NCBI GenBank assembly: GCA_001051155.2
Contig: JYIP02000006.1
Span: 4,774,001 to 4,838,000 of the forward strand
Direction: 5' to 3'
Source of the DNA: Chrysoporthe austroafricana
Lineage: Eukaryota; Ascomycota; Sordariomycetes; Diaporthales; Cryphonectriaceae
Length of the DNA: 64,000 nt
A program made the translations under genes and the position numbers. The notes beneath the pieces were generated by a model. The model saw only the letters and a list, made by a program, of their open reading frames with translations. It had not been told where the DNA came from and did not search any database. Shown piece after piece: positions 23,709-36,212 of this stretch; the stretch's first letter is position 1; the number at the start of each line of letters is the position of its first letter.

Positions 23709-24633
23709 TAAGTGCATTACGGCTTAGATTGATCAGTTCAGTCGCATTGCTTATTATAAGGAATCATGCCCGGTTATGCTAGCCATTTCATACTGTCCAT
23801 TTTGTGTTGTCCACTTTTGCTTGCCTCTCTGTGAGCCGACCACAGTGCACTGGATGTCGCTAAATCTCGCCCACGGTAAGCCCGTTGACCAGGTTTGTTT
23901 GAGAAAGTCTTCCCCGCCTCTCGCCCGGGCCAGTTCTGAACGTACCATAGGTGGCAGGGGGCTGCGGATGCGGGGTCGCGATAACGCGTGTAGGCGGTAT
24001 TCAATTACTGTGTTCCCCGCCGTTAAAGACGTTATTTAAAAGGCTGGGCTCGGCGGTCGAGCACGGTCGAGCATGAAGAAAATGCGTATATTGGATCCCA
24101 CAGAACCGAGACGTGTCTGGCTCCGCGTACGGTCACCTTGTCACGAAACAACAATAATTTAGTTCACTACCGTTGAGCCAGCAGGCCAAACGAACCCCTA
24201 AGCTGCCACGAAACCAACGACGGGTGTCCTGTCCATGACGGCTGTCCATGACGGCTGTCCATAACGGCTGTCCATAGCGGCTGTCCAGGATGGGTGTCCA
24301 GGATGGGTGTCCAACATGGCTGTCTATAACGGCTGTCTATAACGGCTGTCTATGTGAGGGTTACAGCTCCTAAGGATGAGTGCTGAGGTATCAAATGAAT
24401 AAGGGTGACCCGTAGGGTCAGATCTAGATACAAGACGTAACGCGAAGAACAGAAAAGGAAGATCGCGCTGCTCGCGCAGCGCATCACTACAAGAAAAGGG
24501 GTCATCATGACTCGCGATACCCTTGATACCACCCTAGCACGAGGTCCTGTGCCAGGTCCCGTGACAGAATCTATTGTACTGTACTTAGATGCCTACTTAC
24601 AAGCCTTTTATCTTGCCTAGGTCTGATACACCT
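23709..24633. other. GC-normal non-repeat DNA downstream of the P450 gene
   Basis: Base composition returns abruptly to normal. Several short frames overlap on both strands (23754-24039) but none resembles a known protein. A 13-bp minisatellite lies inside (separate entry). The P450 gene's 3' untranslated region should fall just left of 24634. Confidence 0.5.
24222..24355 (+). repeat. 13-bp minisatellite
   Basis: About ten tandem copies of GGCTGTCCATGAC and variants (CATAAC, CATAGC, CAGGAT, CTATAAC endings). The variants are grouped by position, a sign of stepwise amplification. Not in a recognised gene. Confidence 0.88.
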
Positions 24634-25984
24634 CTAGTTGATACTATCGAGACTTATAACCCACTGCCCCATATCGTTTCGTCCAGTAGGCAATGGGGCT
24701 TTCATATCAATATCTAACTTATCGTCACCGAACCAAACTCGCGCCCCCGACTCTCTCGTACCGAGTTGTGTAATAAGTACCACGACTAAGGACGAAATCA
24801 TATTCCTACCAAAACCGTTGATGGCTGGACAAGTATTCCTGCCGACTCCAAAGGGCATGTACGCATTCTTTTGGTCTTGCGTCAATGCGCCGAAACGGCT
24901 GGGACGGAACTCGAGAGCATCGAGACCCCAGATTCGTACGTCGTGATGCATAGACTCAACATCGGCTGCTAACCTCCGCAAGGGTGAGGCCCGGTAAATG
25001 CGCTTAGTAGGTGGATATAATCGGAGAGCTTCCTAATATGTTAGATGATTAGCATTAGTGTTGGAGGATGATAATAGGAGCCATACGAACCTGCGCAAAA
25101 TTATCAACAGTTGGATGCAGTTGCGCCCCTACTCCACCATCCCGAGAAACAGTCTCCACAACCTCATGAACCAAGTCTGTTGTTGTGGTATCTATGTAGC
25201 GGAAGGCTACATGAATATAAGTCAACAGCACGACCCGCCATAGTGTCTCATAAGCTGGCATGATAAGTGCCAGAGTTTGGCCCTCTTCGCCAGATACCAG
25301 CTCGCGCAGCGCCTCGTGCAAAGAATTCAGTGTATGCTTCTGGACTACAGACCTCAGCTTATCCGATTCTTTCTTGGACTCTAGCCAAAGGACGTTGATA
25401 AGCTTTGTAACATGGTCCGCGTGGTCAATGTCGAAGGGCTGGATACGTGTATGCGGGAAGAGAAGCTCTAGTACCGCATCAAAGCATAAAATGCGGACGG
25501 TGCGTTCAACGTTTACCGCGTGCTGGCCATGGTTGTGCAGATGCGGTACTAACGTATCCATCGTTCCGTTGGCTAGTGTCCAGACCCTGTACCACGCCGT
25601 TTTATTGGCGCTTTTGATAGTGTGGATAGCGCGGCGGAGGAACTCCGCATGTTGGGTCTCATCCGTGGTTGTGAACGAGTTGTGGATGCCGAAGGTGGTG
25701 ACTAGGCGGGCGTTGGGGCCTGCGCGAAGTCGCAGACGTTTGTGAAGTGATTTTGCATGGAAAATACTGAAGTTGGCGATATCTCTGTTGCGTCTGATCT
25801 TGTTCTTGACCGAACCACACTGAGATTGGAAACGGAGGACCAGGTAAATGAGGAGTAGGAAAAGAGGAAGGAGAGGCAGGAAGACCCAATTCATCATATA
25901 TAGAGTGCTTGGTCTTGGGTGGTAATACTGTTGATAGTTGTGATGGTATTTGGTTTTGGGTTTAAGTATATTTCGGGTTTTCAT
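24634..25984 (-). CDS. Cytochrome P450, two exons
   Basis: Exon 1 25984-25091, intron 25090-25033 (58 bp, GTTCGT..TTAG, with CTAAT-type branch sequences), exon 2 25032-24634; the join keeps the frame. From the first ATG the protein is 430 aa. The Met at 25897 is a better start because a membrane anchor follows at once (MMNWVFLPLLPLFLLLIYL), giving 401 aa, short for a fungal P450 (about 500). Landmarks: I-helix-like LIMPAYETLWRVV, K-helix ExxR as EALRLYPPTKRIYR, FRPSRF, and the haem loop FGVGRNTCPA with the Cys ligand. An ER-membrane monooxygenase, substrate unknown. No stops or RIP-like damage despite transposons on both sides; the intron and codons look functional. The only other coding trace in the island is the broken gene at 26590. 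Confidence 0.87.
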
Positions 25985-26589
25985 AGATGGCTGAGGAATA
26001 TTGGATTACAAAATGTTGCTTAATTGGTTAAGATGGGCTTTTATATAGATATCAATAAAGCCATATTAAATAATCCAAGTAAGAATGAATGTATTGTTAA
26101 CGAAAGCTGGCAAGTCCTTGATTTTTCGTTTAACTGTAGTGAAAGTTGAGACAAATGACTCAGCCCAAACCGTAATCTCGTTTGCAAGGCCCGAAAACAG
26201 GGGAACATACAAAGTACTGACTCTCACGAGCTACGGACGGATACAGATCCCGCAGATAGCGAGGAAGTGAGTCTCACAATGACTGTGATGAATTTGCTGC
26301 TTCAGGTTTTGGTGGCTGGAAGGCTGACTCACTCGTCGTCTGTTTGGTTGCATGAAAATATTTGCTTTTCAGAAACTTAGCAACAAACAACAGATGGATA
26401 AAATCAACAAACAGGATATGTGACTGCCTTTCTATTCTTCTACTCATTTGTAAGACGTTATCCACAGTCAAGTTGAATGGATGCATTCAATCACGTGCGA
26501 TGCGCTTCGTTATGCAGCAGCTTCCTTTCTGTTCTGATTTATGACACAGTCCTCCATTGCAATCCCATACCTTCCAACCGACTCCCTTG
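25985..26589. other. P450 upstream region, no gene recognised
   Basis: The P450 promoter should lie just above 25984. Short frames at 26085-26270 (+) and 26274-26486 (-) have no protein-like features. Moderately AT-rich, not repeat-like. Confidence 0.45.
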
Positions 26590-27134
26590 TTAAGCCGAGA
26601 TGAACTGCACCACAGTTGGGCCTCTGTGTTGCCGAACATCCTGATGCGGCGAGTTGACGATATCAAGAACCCAGGTCAGGCCACCCCAAGCGTAGTTGGC
26701 ATCCCGGCCGCTAGCGAGGTAGTAGAGACTTGAACCGCCTCGTGCCTTAGCGAGCCGTATGTCGCTGTCTTCCTCTATGGTGCTATTTGACTTGACGGTA
26801 TCGACCAGGTGACCGAAGGCGAAGATGGGGGCGTTAATGGCGAAGTCCTCGTCGATAGTGTACTCGTTGTAGCTCCGGCTGAGCTTGGGAATCCGCAGCA
26901 AGGGTTTGGAGGTGCTGGGTTCTTGGAGCCGTGATCGAGGCGATCTTGAAAGAAGGTGATGTAGAGGCTGGCTAGCGACCGCCCTCCGGAGTCCTCCGTC
27001 ACGAAGGCTGTAGCTCTCATGTTCTTAACCGTCTTGTGACCCTCGGTGTTGTTGGCTAGCTCGATCTGCCAAAGTAGGGCTCCAGGACTGATCTCCTTAT
27101 TGGTTGTGTGGTCGAAGAAGCTGAAGACGTTCAT
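26590..27134 (-). pseudogene. Unknown protein, frameshifted
   Basis: Two overlapping minus-strand frames fit one gene. The upstream one (from 27134) begins MNVFSFFDHTTNKEISPG and reads protein-like to about SLASLYITFFQD. The downstream one (to 26590) reads PLLRIPKLSRSYNEYTIDED onwards and ends GPTVVQFISA. Switching between them near 26900-26940 needs a frameshift or a very short intron, and no good splice pair is visible. A stop lies about 13 codons above the first Met, but the codons between still look coding (HWPARTLSE), so the true N-terminus may be lost. No family recognised. GC-normal and without RIP-type stops, so the damage is an indel rather than RIP. Confidence 0.5.
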
Positions 27135-27835
27135 CTCGGACAGGGTGCGAGCCGGCCAATGCTCGTCTCAGCGTTCCGCGCAAGTCAATTCAAGTCAAGT
27201 GGTAGGCTAGAATTTGACTTGCTAGCAATTCTGCCCACTTGCTTATCTTATAGCATTTCGTCCACTTGAACCACTTGAACCACTTGAACTGCTTGATTCG
27301 TTCCGTATCCCTTTCCGAATGAGGAAAGTACGATATATTTGTATAGTTTGAAATGTAAGCATAATAGAAAAAACTACGTACGCGTAGTTCAGTTGGCATA
27401 TGGATAATGATAACTAAGAATAGCTTTGTTACGCTCTGAATTCGCAGCAAGGCCCTCGCTCGATTATTGCGGAAAGCCAATTTCTGAATCCTTTGAATGC
27501 CTTTTTTTGCCAGATAGCTACTAAGCAATGCCTTTCTTCCTTATCTCGGCTGCTGGCCCAGCTATATACCCGTTTTTGAGCTAATCCTTGAAATATAAGA
27601 GCAGCTCGAGAATGCTGCTCTTTATTTTCCGTTTCTGTAAAGATATCGTAAGTTTTCTTTAATTAAAAACCTTTTCGCATTTAGAGAATATCGCGAAAAT
27701 AGATAGGATATCGAAAGCTATTTATAAAAGAGCAAGGAATTTAGCTTTGCGAGTTGCCTATTAAATTAAAAGATCGAAATTCTTATTATTCTTATTTTTA
27801 TTTTCTAGCTGAAAGTATTTCTCTAATTCCGATTG
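27135..27835. other. Intergenic edge of the GC island
   Basis: Contains a short 9-bp repeat, CTTGAACCA x3 (27266-27292). An inverted repeat AGAGCAGC..GCTGCTCT with an 8-base loop lies at 27598-27621. AT content rises from about 27650. The open frame at 27190-27528 owes its KWFKWFKW stretch to the 9-bp repeat and is not credible as a gene. Confidence 0.45.
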
Positions 27836-28089
27836 TAATGGCAAAACCTATAGACGAGGTGAATTCGTAGTAGATTCGCCTGGTAAATCTATAGTAAATC
27901 CCTTAGTAAATATGCAATGAATTTACCAAATAGATACTATACTCTTACCGGAAGGCTTATATAATGCCCTGATAGGCTTTTAACGTAATTTACTTTCTTG
28001 GAAAAAGTATGCTTTATAATATATTTCAATACGTATACTATCAATTAATAGTTACGCTTTGCACGCTTTTGCTACGTAATCGGGTTTCG

Positions 28090-28240
28090 ACTATCGGCTT
28101 TGTAAAGCAATAGCTCTTATAAAAGTATCGGTCCTATAGGATAACGGCCTTTATAGAAGTATCGGCTCTGTAAAGTATCGGTTCTTATAAGAGTATCGGT
28201 CTTGTAAGATATCGGCTTTTATAGAAATAGCATTCTTATA
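28090..28240 (+). repeat. Short direct repeats in the 5' leader of element E
   Basis: Seven or eight imperfect copies of a 16-20 bp unit (like TATCGGTCCTGTAAGA) lie between the LTR and gag. The same array is in F at 37960-38115. Conservation in both copies suggests a role in the element's RNA, such as packaging or translation; this is a guess. Confidence 0.65.
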
Positions 28241-28289
28241 AGAGATATTACAATTATTTATCGATAATTTATTGCTAATTTATTATAGC

Positions 28290-31200
28290 AATTACCAGTA
28301 ATAATATTTTATTACTATAGCCTATCGATTATATCGAAATCAAGTATTCTGCCCAAGTATATAAATTTATATAAGCATTGAACGATTCTGAAAGGAAGGA
28401 TTGGGTTATATCGGATATTAAGATCTTTTTCGAAATCGTATACGCTTTTATCGACTGGAAACTTTTGGCCGATCGATACGAAAAGGCAAAGCAAAACCCT
28501 AGGGAAGCTAATATATTTTTGCAGAAAGCAAAAGCATAAATAGTTAAGCAAAGATAGCCTTTATTATTTAAGCATTAAACTTAAGAAAAAAGAAAGTCGA
28601 ATTTCGATAAGAATTTATCTTAATAGATAGGAAAAAATAATACGTTTTGGGAAGATTTTTCCAAATATTGCAAATTTCGATAGCTTGCTAAAGCAATAAT
28701 AGAAAAAGAATAACGATAAATGCTTATAGAAATAAATGAAAGCAAGAATACCTTTCGACTTAATAACCCGGAAAATCCGTTAGAAAAATTAGCTTAATAA
28801 TAGTTTATTGAAAATCGAAAATATTATATACTTGAATATATTAATATTAATAGCGGAATTAAATATATTTATTTATTATAATATTTAACTGAAAACTTAA
28901 ATCCTAAATTTATTAATAAATCCGGGAGCTTTTCAGCTATAATAAGAAAAATAAATAAAAGCAAAAGAAAATAATTAATTCCAAGAAATAAGCGCATTTC
29001 TTTTTCTTTAACGGGAGCTTAAAATCGGAATATTTCCAAATAAAATTCTATTATAGCTATTCCAGCCAATTTTATAAACTTTATAGCAAAAGGCATATTA
29101 ATGCCCTAATCGAATTTATCGGATTATTTATAGCTTTCTGGGAAAGAAAATTATAAGGAAAAAAGATTAAATAAAGGAAAATTAAATAATTTTATTACTA
29201 TTCTTTAGAAATACCCGGCCTTTTCTTTCCTAATTATTGGCCTATTAGATTAATTTCTGTAATAACCCGAAATGAAAGCAATTTACTAAAATAGCTTTAT
29301 TTCGGAAAAAGCAGTATGCATTGGGTTCAAGAAAATGCTTTAATTGCAATAAGCTTTCAATATGCAAGCGTTCCAATCGGAATTTATTAAAGAACTTTTT
29401 CCCATTTCGGCCGCAAAATACTATACTAGTAATAGATATCGCTTTACTAAACTAGCATTTCTTAATATTAAGAAATATATCCGGCAAATATTTATATTAA
29501 AGGCAAGAAGTTAATTAGATTAAAGATTATCTTTAAGCTTTGAGCCAAATATTGAAATTAACCCTAATTTCCAAGAAAAATTAGTTAATAAGCCAAATAA
29601 ATTACCGGATTTATCGGATTTTAGTAATAATAAAAGTAATAGTTTTCGAAACTTATTATTCGGCTATAAGCGATTTAAAGATCTTTAAGCATATCGACTT
29701 GATTTACTTAAACTTATAGCATTGCCCGTTAGCATTAATAGGGAATTCAAGGATATAATTATAAAGCGATTCCGACTTTACGAAAATTGGAATAATTATG
29801 CTAACTTAATATATTTAATTCTATTTTATATTATTTTCCCAAAAGCGTAAGAACTTTATTTTGCATAAATATAATTAGAATTAATAAAAGAAATAATTAA
29901 AAAGAAATTTCTCTATATTACAGAAAATTATAAAAGACTTGCTAAATGCTTAATAATATTCCAAGAAAAATGTACGAAATAATCGCAATATTCTAGAATT
30001 TACTTATTATATCTATTAATTTATTAAGCTAGCCGAATACCTAAATTCGTATTTAGCTAGAAATATTTAAAATCGGATTAATAAAGAACTAGTAATTAAA
30101 TATTTCGATAAACTTAATCGAAATAAGGATACGAAAGATTTCGAAAAATGTTTTAAGGCAAAACAAAAGATATAGCATATTTTCGAATCAGATTGCATAA
30201 TAAGATTATTTCGTAAACCCGCATAACTAGTACGGAAAGTTACGCAATCGGCTGCCAATCTTTCCAATATCAATATTCATTTCCTAGCCAATATATTCCT
30301 AAAATGCCCTGGAAGATTTAAGTATTTTAAGGACTTGAATATTTATCCTGCCCGATAAGGATATTTAATTAACTAAATCTATCCAAAAGTACTAAATATA
30401 TCCCGGAATACGAATTCCGAAAGCTTTTACTAGAATAATAGCAAAAGTTAATAAATACTCGGAACCAATTATAAGAACGGATAGCCAGATAACAAAATAT
30501 CTCTAATATAATTAAGAAAATATTAATCAATATTATAAATAATAGCAGAAATTCAATTTCAAAAAACCGAAATTTCCAATTGCGCTTTTATTATCGATTC
30601 GTACGAAAAAATACTAAAAGACGTTTTGTCCAATTAACCTTAGTAAATTTCAATATCGATAACGGAAAATTGCAATATAATTTAGATTAAAAAGATAAGC
30701 TAGCTCGAAAAGGCTATTTTCCCGTAAATAACGATTTATTTATAATAAATAGCGATAAATAAGATAAAGAGACCGAAAATAACGAAAATTTATAGAAGCA
30801 AAAAGACGAGTTAGAAAAATAGGCTAATAAAGAAAACGTAATAATCGAAAATAATATCTGGATTTTTCGAGCCGAAAAAGTAAAATTATCGGTAAACGAA
30901 AGCATATTCCATATCAAATACCTTATATAATTATCCAATCAGCTATAGAATTTTCTTAAAATCGATATATAGAAAGGAAAAATCTTGGGATATAATATTC
31001 TTATACTTACAATTAAGCTTTATTAAAGCAGCAGCTATATATATGCAAGAGCTATAGCCAAAGCATATTCAAATAGGCCGGATATAAAGGTTTATATTGA
31101 TATAAGCGCTAATTATTATGCTATTGCTAAGGAATTGCTAATGCAATTCCTTAAAGCGAAAATAAACTGGAATATAAAGGTTAAGCTTAAAAGCATAAGC

Positions 31201-31605
31201 TAATTACTAGCAAAAGGCTAAGCTAAATTCGATTTATATTTCCAAAATAATAAATACGGCTATTCAATTATATTTCGTACCCGAATAAGAGCTTGGATAT
31301 TAAATTAATTAGAAATAAGCATTTTATTAAGATAGGAATATAATATTTTTTACGAATTGAATATTCTAAATTTAAAATCGTTTATACGATTTGATTATTT
31401 TAGTAATATTATAATAAAAGTAGAAGTATTTGCTTGAATGCTAATACAATCTTAGCAAGCAAAGGCTACGATTACTATAATAATGCCGCTCAAATCTTAT
31501 AGGCTAATTCCTATTAATATTAAACGAATCCTAAAAACGTAACCCTTTTATTCAAGCCGAAATAGAAAAGGTAAATGAATTGCTTAATAAGCTATTAGGA
31601 TTATT
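28290..31605 (+). pseudogene. gag and protease of element E
   Basis: Plus-strand reading with TAA/TAG at Gln positions: ALNDSERKDWVISDIKIFFE, NTFWEDFSKYCKFR, FKDIIIKRFRLYENWNNYAN. The protease at about 31090-31130 reads VYIDISANYYAIAKELL, where IDTGA is expected. It matches F almost residue by residue. RT and later domains are missing. Confidence 0.75.
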
Positions 31606-31798
31606 AGGAAAAAGCAGCTATTAGGATATAAAGGTTCTCTTAATAATACAAACCGGCTAGCCGAATAGCTTAATTAGGAAACCCGTTACGATATTAATAC
31701 AAGTAACCAATCAAGCAAAATTATAAATAACAAGGCATTATTACTAATTAGCGCTCGGTATTAGGATAAGGAACGACCAGTTAGAAAAAACTTACTAA

Positions 31799-32305
31799 TT
31801 AACCAGAAAGATAGTTAATATTAGAAAAACTAACCGCATTTTCAAGCCCAATCTCTAAAATAATAACGGACTAATTAACCTCGGGACCGAATTGCTACAA
31901 GGCAGCCTCAAAATCGAAACTCTCAAGAAAAGGGCTTTCGAGAACGAAAGGCTCTATAGCACGACATTCGGCCTTAGCCTTACAACGCTCCTCCTCAGCT
32001 TCCTTAGCTTCTAGCCTTTCCAACTCTTCTATACTATTAATCCCCCGATAAACGGCCCGCATTATTTTCTCATATTATATACGCTTTTAGTATCGAAAAC
32101 GAAAAACTTTCTCCTCTGCCGCTTCCAGTTTATTTTCCAGTTTTTTATAATAATAAGCCATTTTACGCAATTTATTAGGAATAACGCTCAATATATCGTA
32201 ATGGGAACGATTAAGCCGTACGCATTCCAAATAACGAGAGGAATCTCGTTCGGAAACTTAGTAAACTGGAATACCGTAACCCTTATAAAACGAACAGGAA
32301 GGCAT
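31799..32305 (-). pseudogene. Antisense Zn-cluster/coiled-coil ORF of element H
   Basis: 169 codons. Starts MPSCSFYKGYGIPVY; later YLECVRLNRSHYD, then LRKMAYYYKKLENKLEAAEE and GINSIEELERLEAKEAEEE. The Cys positions match the copies in A, B and G with some Cys read as Tyr. It ends NYLSG. Several TAG/TAA at Gln/Trp sites. Confidence 0.65.
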
Positions 32306-32481
32306 TTGAATAGCGTATTAAAGAATCGCTTCTAAAAGAGAATTATAATACTGGGTCTTGAGCGAACAGTTCTTTTGCACCCTGCCCGATATCCTGATTA
32401 GGAAGGCATAACAAATAATAAAGAAAACTAGAAAAGCTTACAGAAATTAATAAGGATATTAACCGATAAAATAAGAGATAA

Positions 32482-32924
32482 TATTATAATCCAATATGCA
32501 AAACCAGGATACGGTATTAAAGCTATTCAAAACGGCTTATTCAATGCAAAGATTTTCAGGCTTAGCTGCAAAACTTAACAAACGCTTATATAAGCTAAGG
32601 TTAAGGATAGATAAGATAAGGATTATTGGATTATTAAGTAAGCCGGCAAGCCAGGCTTACTAGCTTATTTATTAAGCTAACGATCCTATACTGAAAAGCT
32701 AGATATATAAGGATTAAGATATTTACTAGATAAATAGCAATAGCTTTTCAGTTATCAATTTAAATATTAATTAAACCCTATTATTAATAGCTATTATAGG
32801 CTTATAAACTTTGCAATATTTAATGAATTATTCTAATAATCAAAGCAATATTTGATATCGCTTTTATTAATATAAACCTTTTTAACTTTATAGTTATTTC
32901 AGGATTATTGCAGCGTTTATAATA
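32482..32924 (+). repeat. 3' LTR of element H
   Basis: 443 bp with the shared ends (TATTATAATCC..TTTATAATA). Its sequence diverges from the B LTR but is similar in layout to those at 5364 and 20886. Confidence 0.75.
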
Positions 32925-34172
32925 TTAATACTTTAAAGTATTATTATAATTCTTTTATTATTATTAGCGCCGCTTATAAAATCGGTTATCGATACGGACT
33001 GCCTTATTAATAAACTCGCTAAATTTCTCGAATCGGTTTTCCTTATAGAGTTCGTCTTTAACTTTTTCTTTAAATCCCGCATAATAGGCATCCATAAAGG
33101 GTTTGTCTTTATAATCCAGATAGGCAATAATTTATTGGAACTTGGCTATATAGTTTGCGGCCGAGCCGGTCTATTATAATGTTTCTAGCTGCCGTATTGC
33201 AATATATCGCTTATTCGGATTTCTGAAAGTCTTTATAAAAGCTAATTCGAAATTGGCATAGCGTTAGAAAATGCGCTTAGTATTTTCGGAATGAAATTCT
33301 TCGCTATTATTCAAGTAGTTGCGAAAGGTTAGTTTTTATTACTGAAAAGCTATTCTTTCGAAACAACTTCTTGCGAAATCGATTTTATTATAAGTAGTCC
33401 TAAATTGGGTCCCGTAATGCTTAAAATAGGCTTTAAGCTATATTAAAAAGGCTTGAAAATCCTTTTGAATGCTTTTATAAAGCTTAAACTTATTAAGCTT
33501 GAAAGCTTTAGCTTGCTAAAAGGCGTTAAAACGAATAACCTCGTTTTTTATTTCTTCGAGCTATTAATATAAGGCTATGTTCTATTACTGGAACTATTTA
33601 TTAATAAAGATAGTCAGAACCTTTTCCTGGAAAGCTTAATTGCCGGAAAAAAACAGAATTTGGAATGCTATTGTATTTCTTAATATTGCCCAAAAAGTAT
33701 ATATTAAACCGTTTTTAAATAAAAATCGTAAAAATATTATAAATGCTATAATAATCCTAAAATAAATTATAAAGTTAAAGAGTTTATACTAATAAAAATA
33801 ATATTAAATATAGCTTTAAATATTAAGAATATACTTAACGAATATTTATAATATTTATAAGCCAATATAGCTATTATTAGGATATAGAATAAAATCCAAG
33901 TAATATTTAGATTTACGACTAAAGAATTATAATAATTTATTTAATAAATATTTTATTTTTATATATCCGATTTTTTAATTCTAGATTGCCGACTTATTGA
34001 ATAATTCAATAATCCAGGCTTATTGGATTACTTAATAATCTAGTAATCCTTATCTTATCTAACCTTAACCCTGGGTTAATAATACTCGAAATTCTTTTGA
34101 AATAAGGGAAAGTTAAGCGTTTGAGCGTTACCTTTTTTTATTATAACCCTAGTTTCTTATTAAGTTATAATA
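32925..34172 (-). mobile_element. Element I: 5' LTR and gag, minus strand
   Basis: 5' LTR 33735-34172 (reverse complement; contains CTAACCTTAACCCTGGGTT). Then gag on the minus strand to 32925, where element H's LTR cuts it. The gag part at 32933-33127 reads DLKKKLKTNSIRKTDSRN, matching B and G. Everything downstream of gag is missing. Confidence 0.72.
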
Positions 34173-34990
34173 CTTTATTAATCTTTTTACTTAGCTTTAA
34201 ATATATTACTTTGCCTTTTCAGTTTTCTATAGCCTATACTATTCTTTAGCTTTATTTTGCATATAAATAAAATATATTATAATATAATATTATTCTTATA
34301 TTATTTTTCTTTAAATGCATTTTTATAAATAATTATTAAATAGTTTTATATAAGCATTGCTATTTTCAATATGCAAGATTTTTTTATATTTTTCCCGGAA
34401 TTTAATAATAAGTTAAATTAATTAATCTTATTTCTTAATTGGAAACCAATTATATTTAACTTTCTCGCTAAAATATATATAATAATTATAATAAATATAA
34501 TATATTCAAGCAAATTTATAATAATGAAAGTATAAGTAATTAATCTTTTTATTTTTTTAGGGTTTGCATTTATTATTTTAAAAAGGAATATTTTGAAAAA
34601 GTTCTTTTAAAGTAAGCCTGTATATAAAGTATTTTACTTTTATATATTTAGTTATTCATTTATAATTCTTTAAGTAATTCTATTTAATATATTAAGTAGC
34701 TAATTTTCTTATTTCTTTAATAAATTCGTTATTAAATATTTGAGTTAATAAGTTATTTTAGTTGCTTGTTTTATAATGCTATTTCGTTAAAAATAATATT
34801 AAGTATTAATATTTCTAATTATATATTAAATTCTTTTTCTGCTATTTTTTCTTATTGTTTTTCCAAATAGGTTTTTAAAAGAAACCTTTTTAAGTTTTCT
34901 TTTTTAATATTAAGCAAATTGCTTAAGCAATTTGAATCGCTATTATTTATAACTATATCGTAAAGAAAGCTTTTTTTTCTTATAGCGAGT
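34173..34990 (-). mobile_element. Fragment J of a B-family element, minus strand
   Basis: Sequence parallels 57780-58560 of element G (gag-protease linker), but with far more A/T. Shared landmarks include TTTCTCGCTAAAATATAT and AAGTATAAGTAATTAATC-like strings. It is interrupted on the right by satellite DNA. Confidence 0.55.
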
Positions 34991-35082
34991 TATTTTTATA
35001 AGAAAGCGTATATCGGTATAGAGTAATAGAAAAGTATATAAATTAAAGGTAAATATTCGGCTTATCCTTAAGTAAAAGTATT

Positions 35083-36046
35083 TTCAAAATAGAAAATAGT
35101 TTTTTTATATAAGTAAAAATTTAGCGCTAGTAAAAACCGGGAATAGAAAATCGTTTTAAAATTATACAAACTATACTTAACCCATTTTTCAAAATATTTA
35201 TATCGCTTTAATTCGATTTCTTATTTATTCAATATAGTCTATAATATATTTAAATATAAAAACTATATAACGTTTAAAAAGATCGCAATTGCAAATTCTA
35301 AATTTTTATTCAGAAAATTAATAAGGCAAGCTTTACTTTTTGAAATAACTAATTAAAACGAAAAAGGATTTATATTAATCGGAATTCAGAATTCTATATA
35401 AATAATTAACTTTAATTCTATTCTTAAATGAAAATATCCTTAAAATAAAGAATAATTTTTTTGTATAAATAAAAATTTGGCATTAATAAAAACCGGGAAT
35501 AAAAGATCGTTTTAAAATTATACAAATTATATTTAACCCGTTTTTCAAAATATTTATATTGCTTCAATTCGATCTCTTATCTATTTAATATAATCTATAA
35601 TATATTTAAATATAAGAACTGTATAACGTTTAAAAGGATTGCAATTGCAAACCCTAAATTTTTATTTAGAAAATTAATAGGGCAAGCCTATCTTTAAGTA
35701 AAAGTATCTTCAAAGTAGAGGATAGTTTTTTTGTATGGGCAAAAATTTGGCGCTAGTAAAAACCGGGGGTAAAGGATCGGTTTAAAATTGTACAAACTAT
35801 ACTCAACCCGTTTTTCAAGATATTTGCATCGCTTCAATTCGATCTCTTATCTATCCAATATAGTCTATAATATATCTAAATATAAGAACTGTATAACGTT
35901 TAAAAGGATCGCAATTGCAAACCTTAAGTTTTCACCCAGAAGATTAATAAGGCAAGCCTTACTTTTTGAAATAACCAATTAAAACGAAACGGGTTTTATA
36001 CTAATCCTAATTCGGAACTCTAATCAAATAACTAATAGATTAAAGA
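35083..36046 (+). repeat. Roughly 270-350 bp satellite, three units
   Basis: Units start near 35083, 35424 and 35691. Each contains AAAAACCGGG, then TTTTAAAATTATACAAA-like sequence, AATTCGAT, CTATAATATAT, CGCAATTGCAAA-like sequence and AGGCAAGC. The second unit lacks about 75 bp. Two more units are at 63600-64000. Not transposon-like. The 166 bases from 36047 to 36212 hold nothing recognisable. Confidence 0.78.
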
Positions 36047-36212
36047 ACTTTTTATATTACCTTTAATTCGCCCGCATTTCTAATTAGAAAATAGATTAGT
36101 AAGATAAATAAGAGAAAAAGCTAAAACTTGCTATTCTTTCAAACCTCTCTTTCCGTATATCATAAATATCTATCTCGAATATAGTTAATTAAATCTATCC
36201 ATTCGTTTTTTA

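Larger units (their letters stand above)
27836..31605 (+). mobile_element. Element E: 5' half of an F-family Ty3/gypsy retrotransposon
   Basis: 5' LTR 27836-28043 starts TAATGGCAAAACC and ends ACTATCA, preceded by GATTG. Internal sequence parallels F from 37909 to about 41460, covering gag and protease. It breaks at about 31605, before RT, where sequence of element H begins. No 3' LTR or RT is found. More degenerate than F. Confidence 0.82.
31606..32924 (+). mobile_element. Element H: 3' end of an A/B-type Ty3/gypsy element
   Basis: Begins at the break with E, holds the tail of a pol-like region, an antisense ORF (31799-32305) and the 3' LTR 32482-32924 (443 bp; starts TATTATAATCC, ends TTTATAATA, contains GCTAAGGTTAAGGATAG). 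The order antisense ORF then LTR shows plus orientation. It abuts fragment I at 32925, possibly inserted into it. Confidence 0.75.

Noticed and set aside
25260..25745. 161-codon plus-strand frame opposite the P450
   Set aside because: Lies fully antisense to a P450 exon with clear motifs; composition follows the opposite strand.
27190..27528. 112-codon minus-strand frame
   Set aside because: Its distinctive repeated section is just a 9-bp DNA repeat; no start context, family or neighbours support it.
27598..27621. GC-rich hairpin as a terminator
   Set aside because: Intrinsic terminators of this kind are bacterial; this is eukaryotic DNA and no gene ends there.
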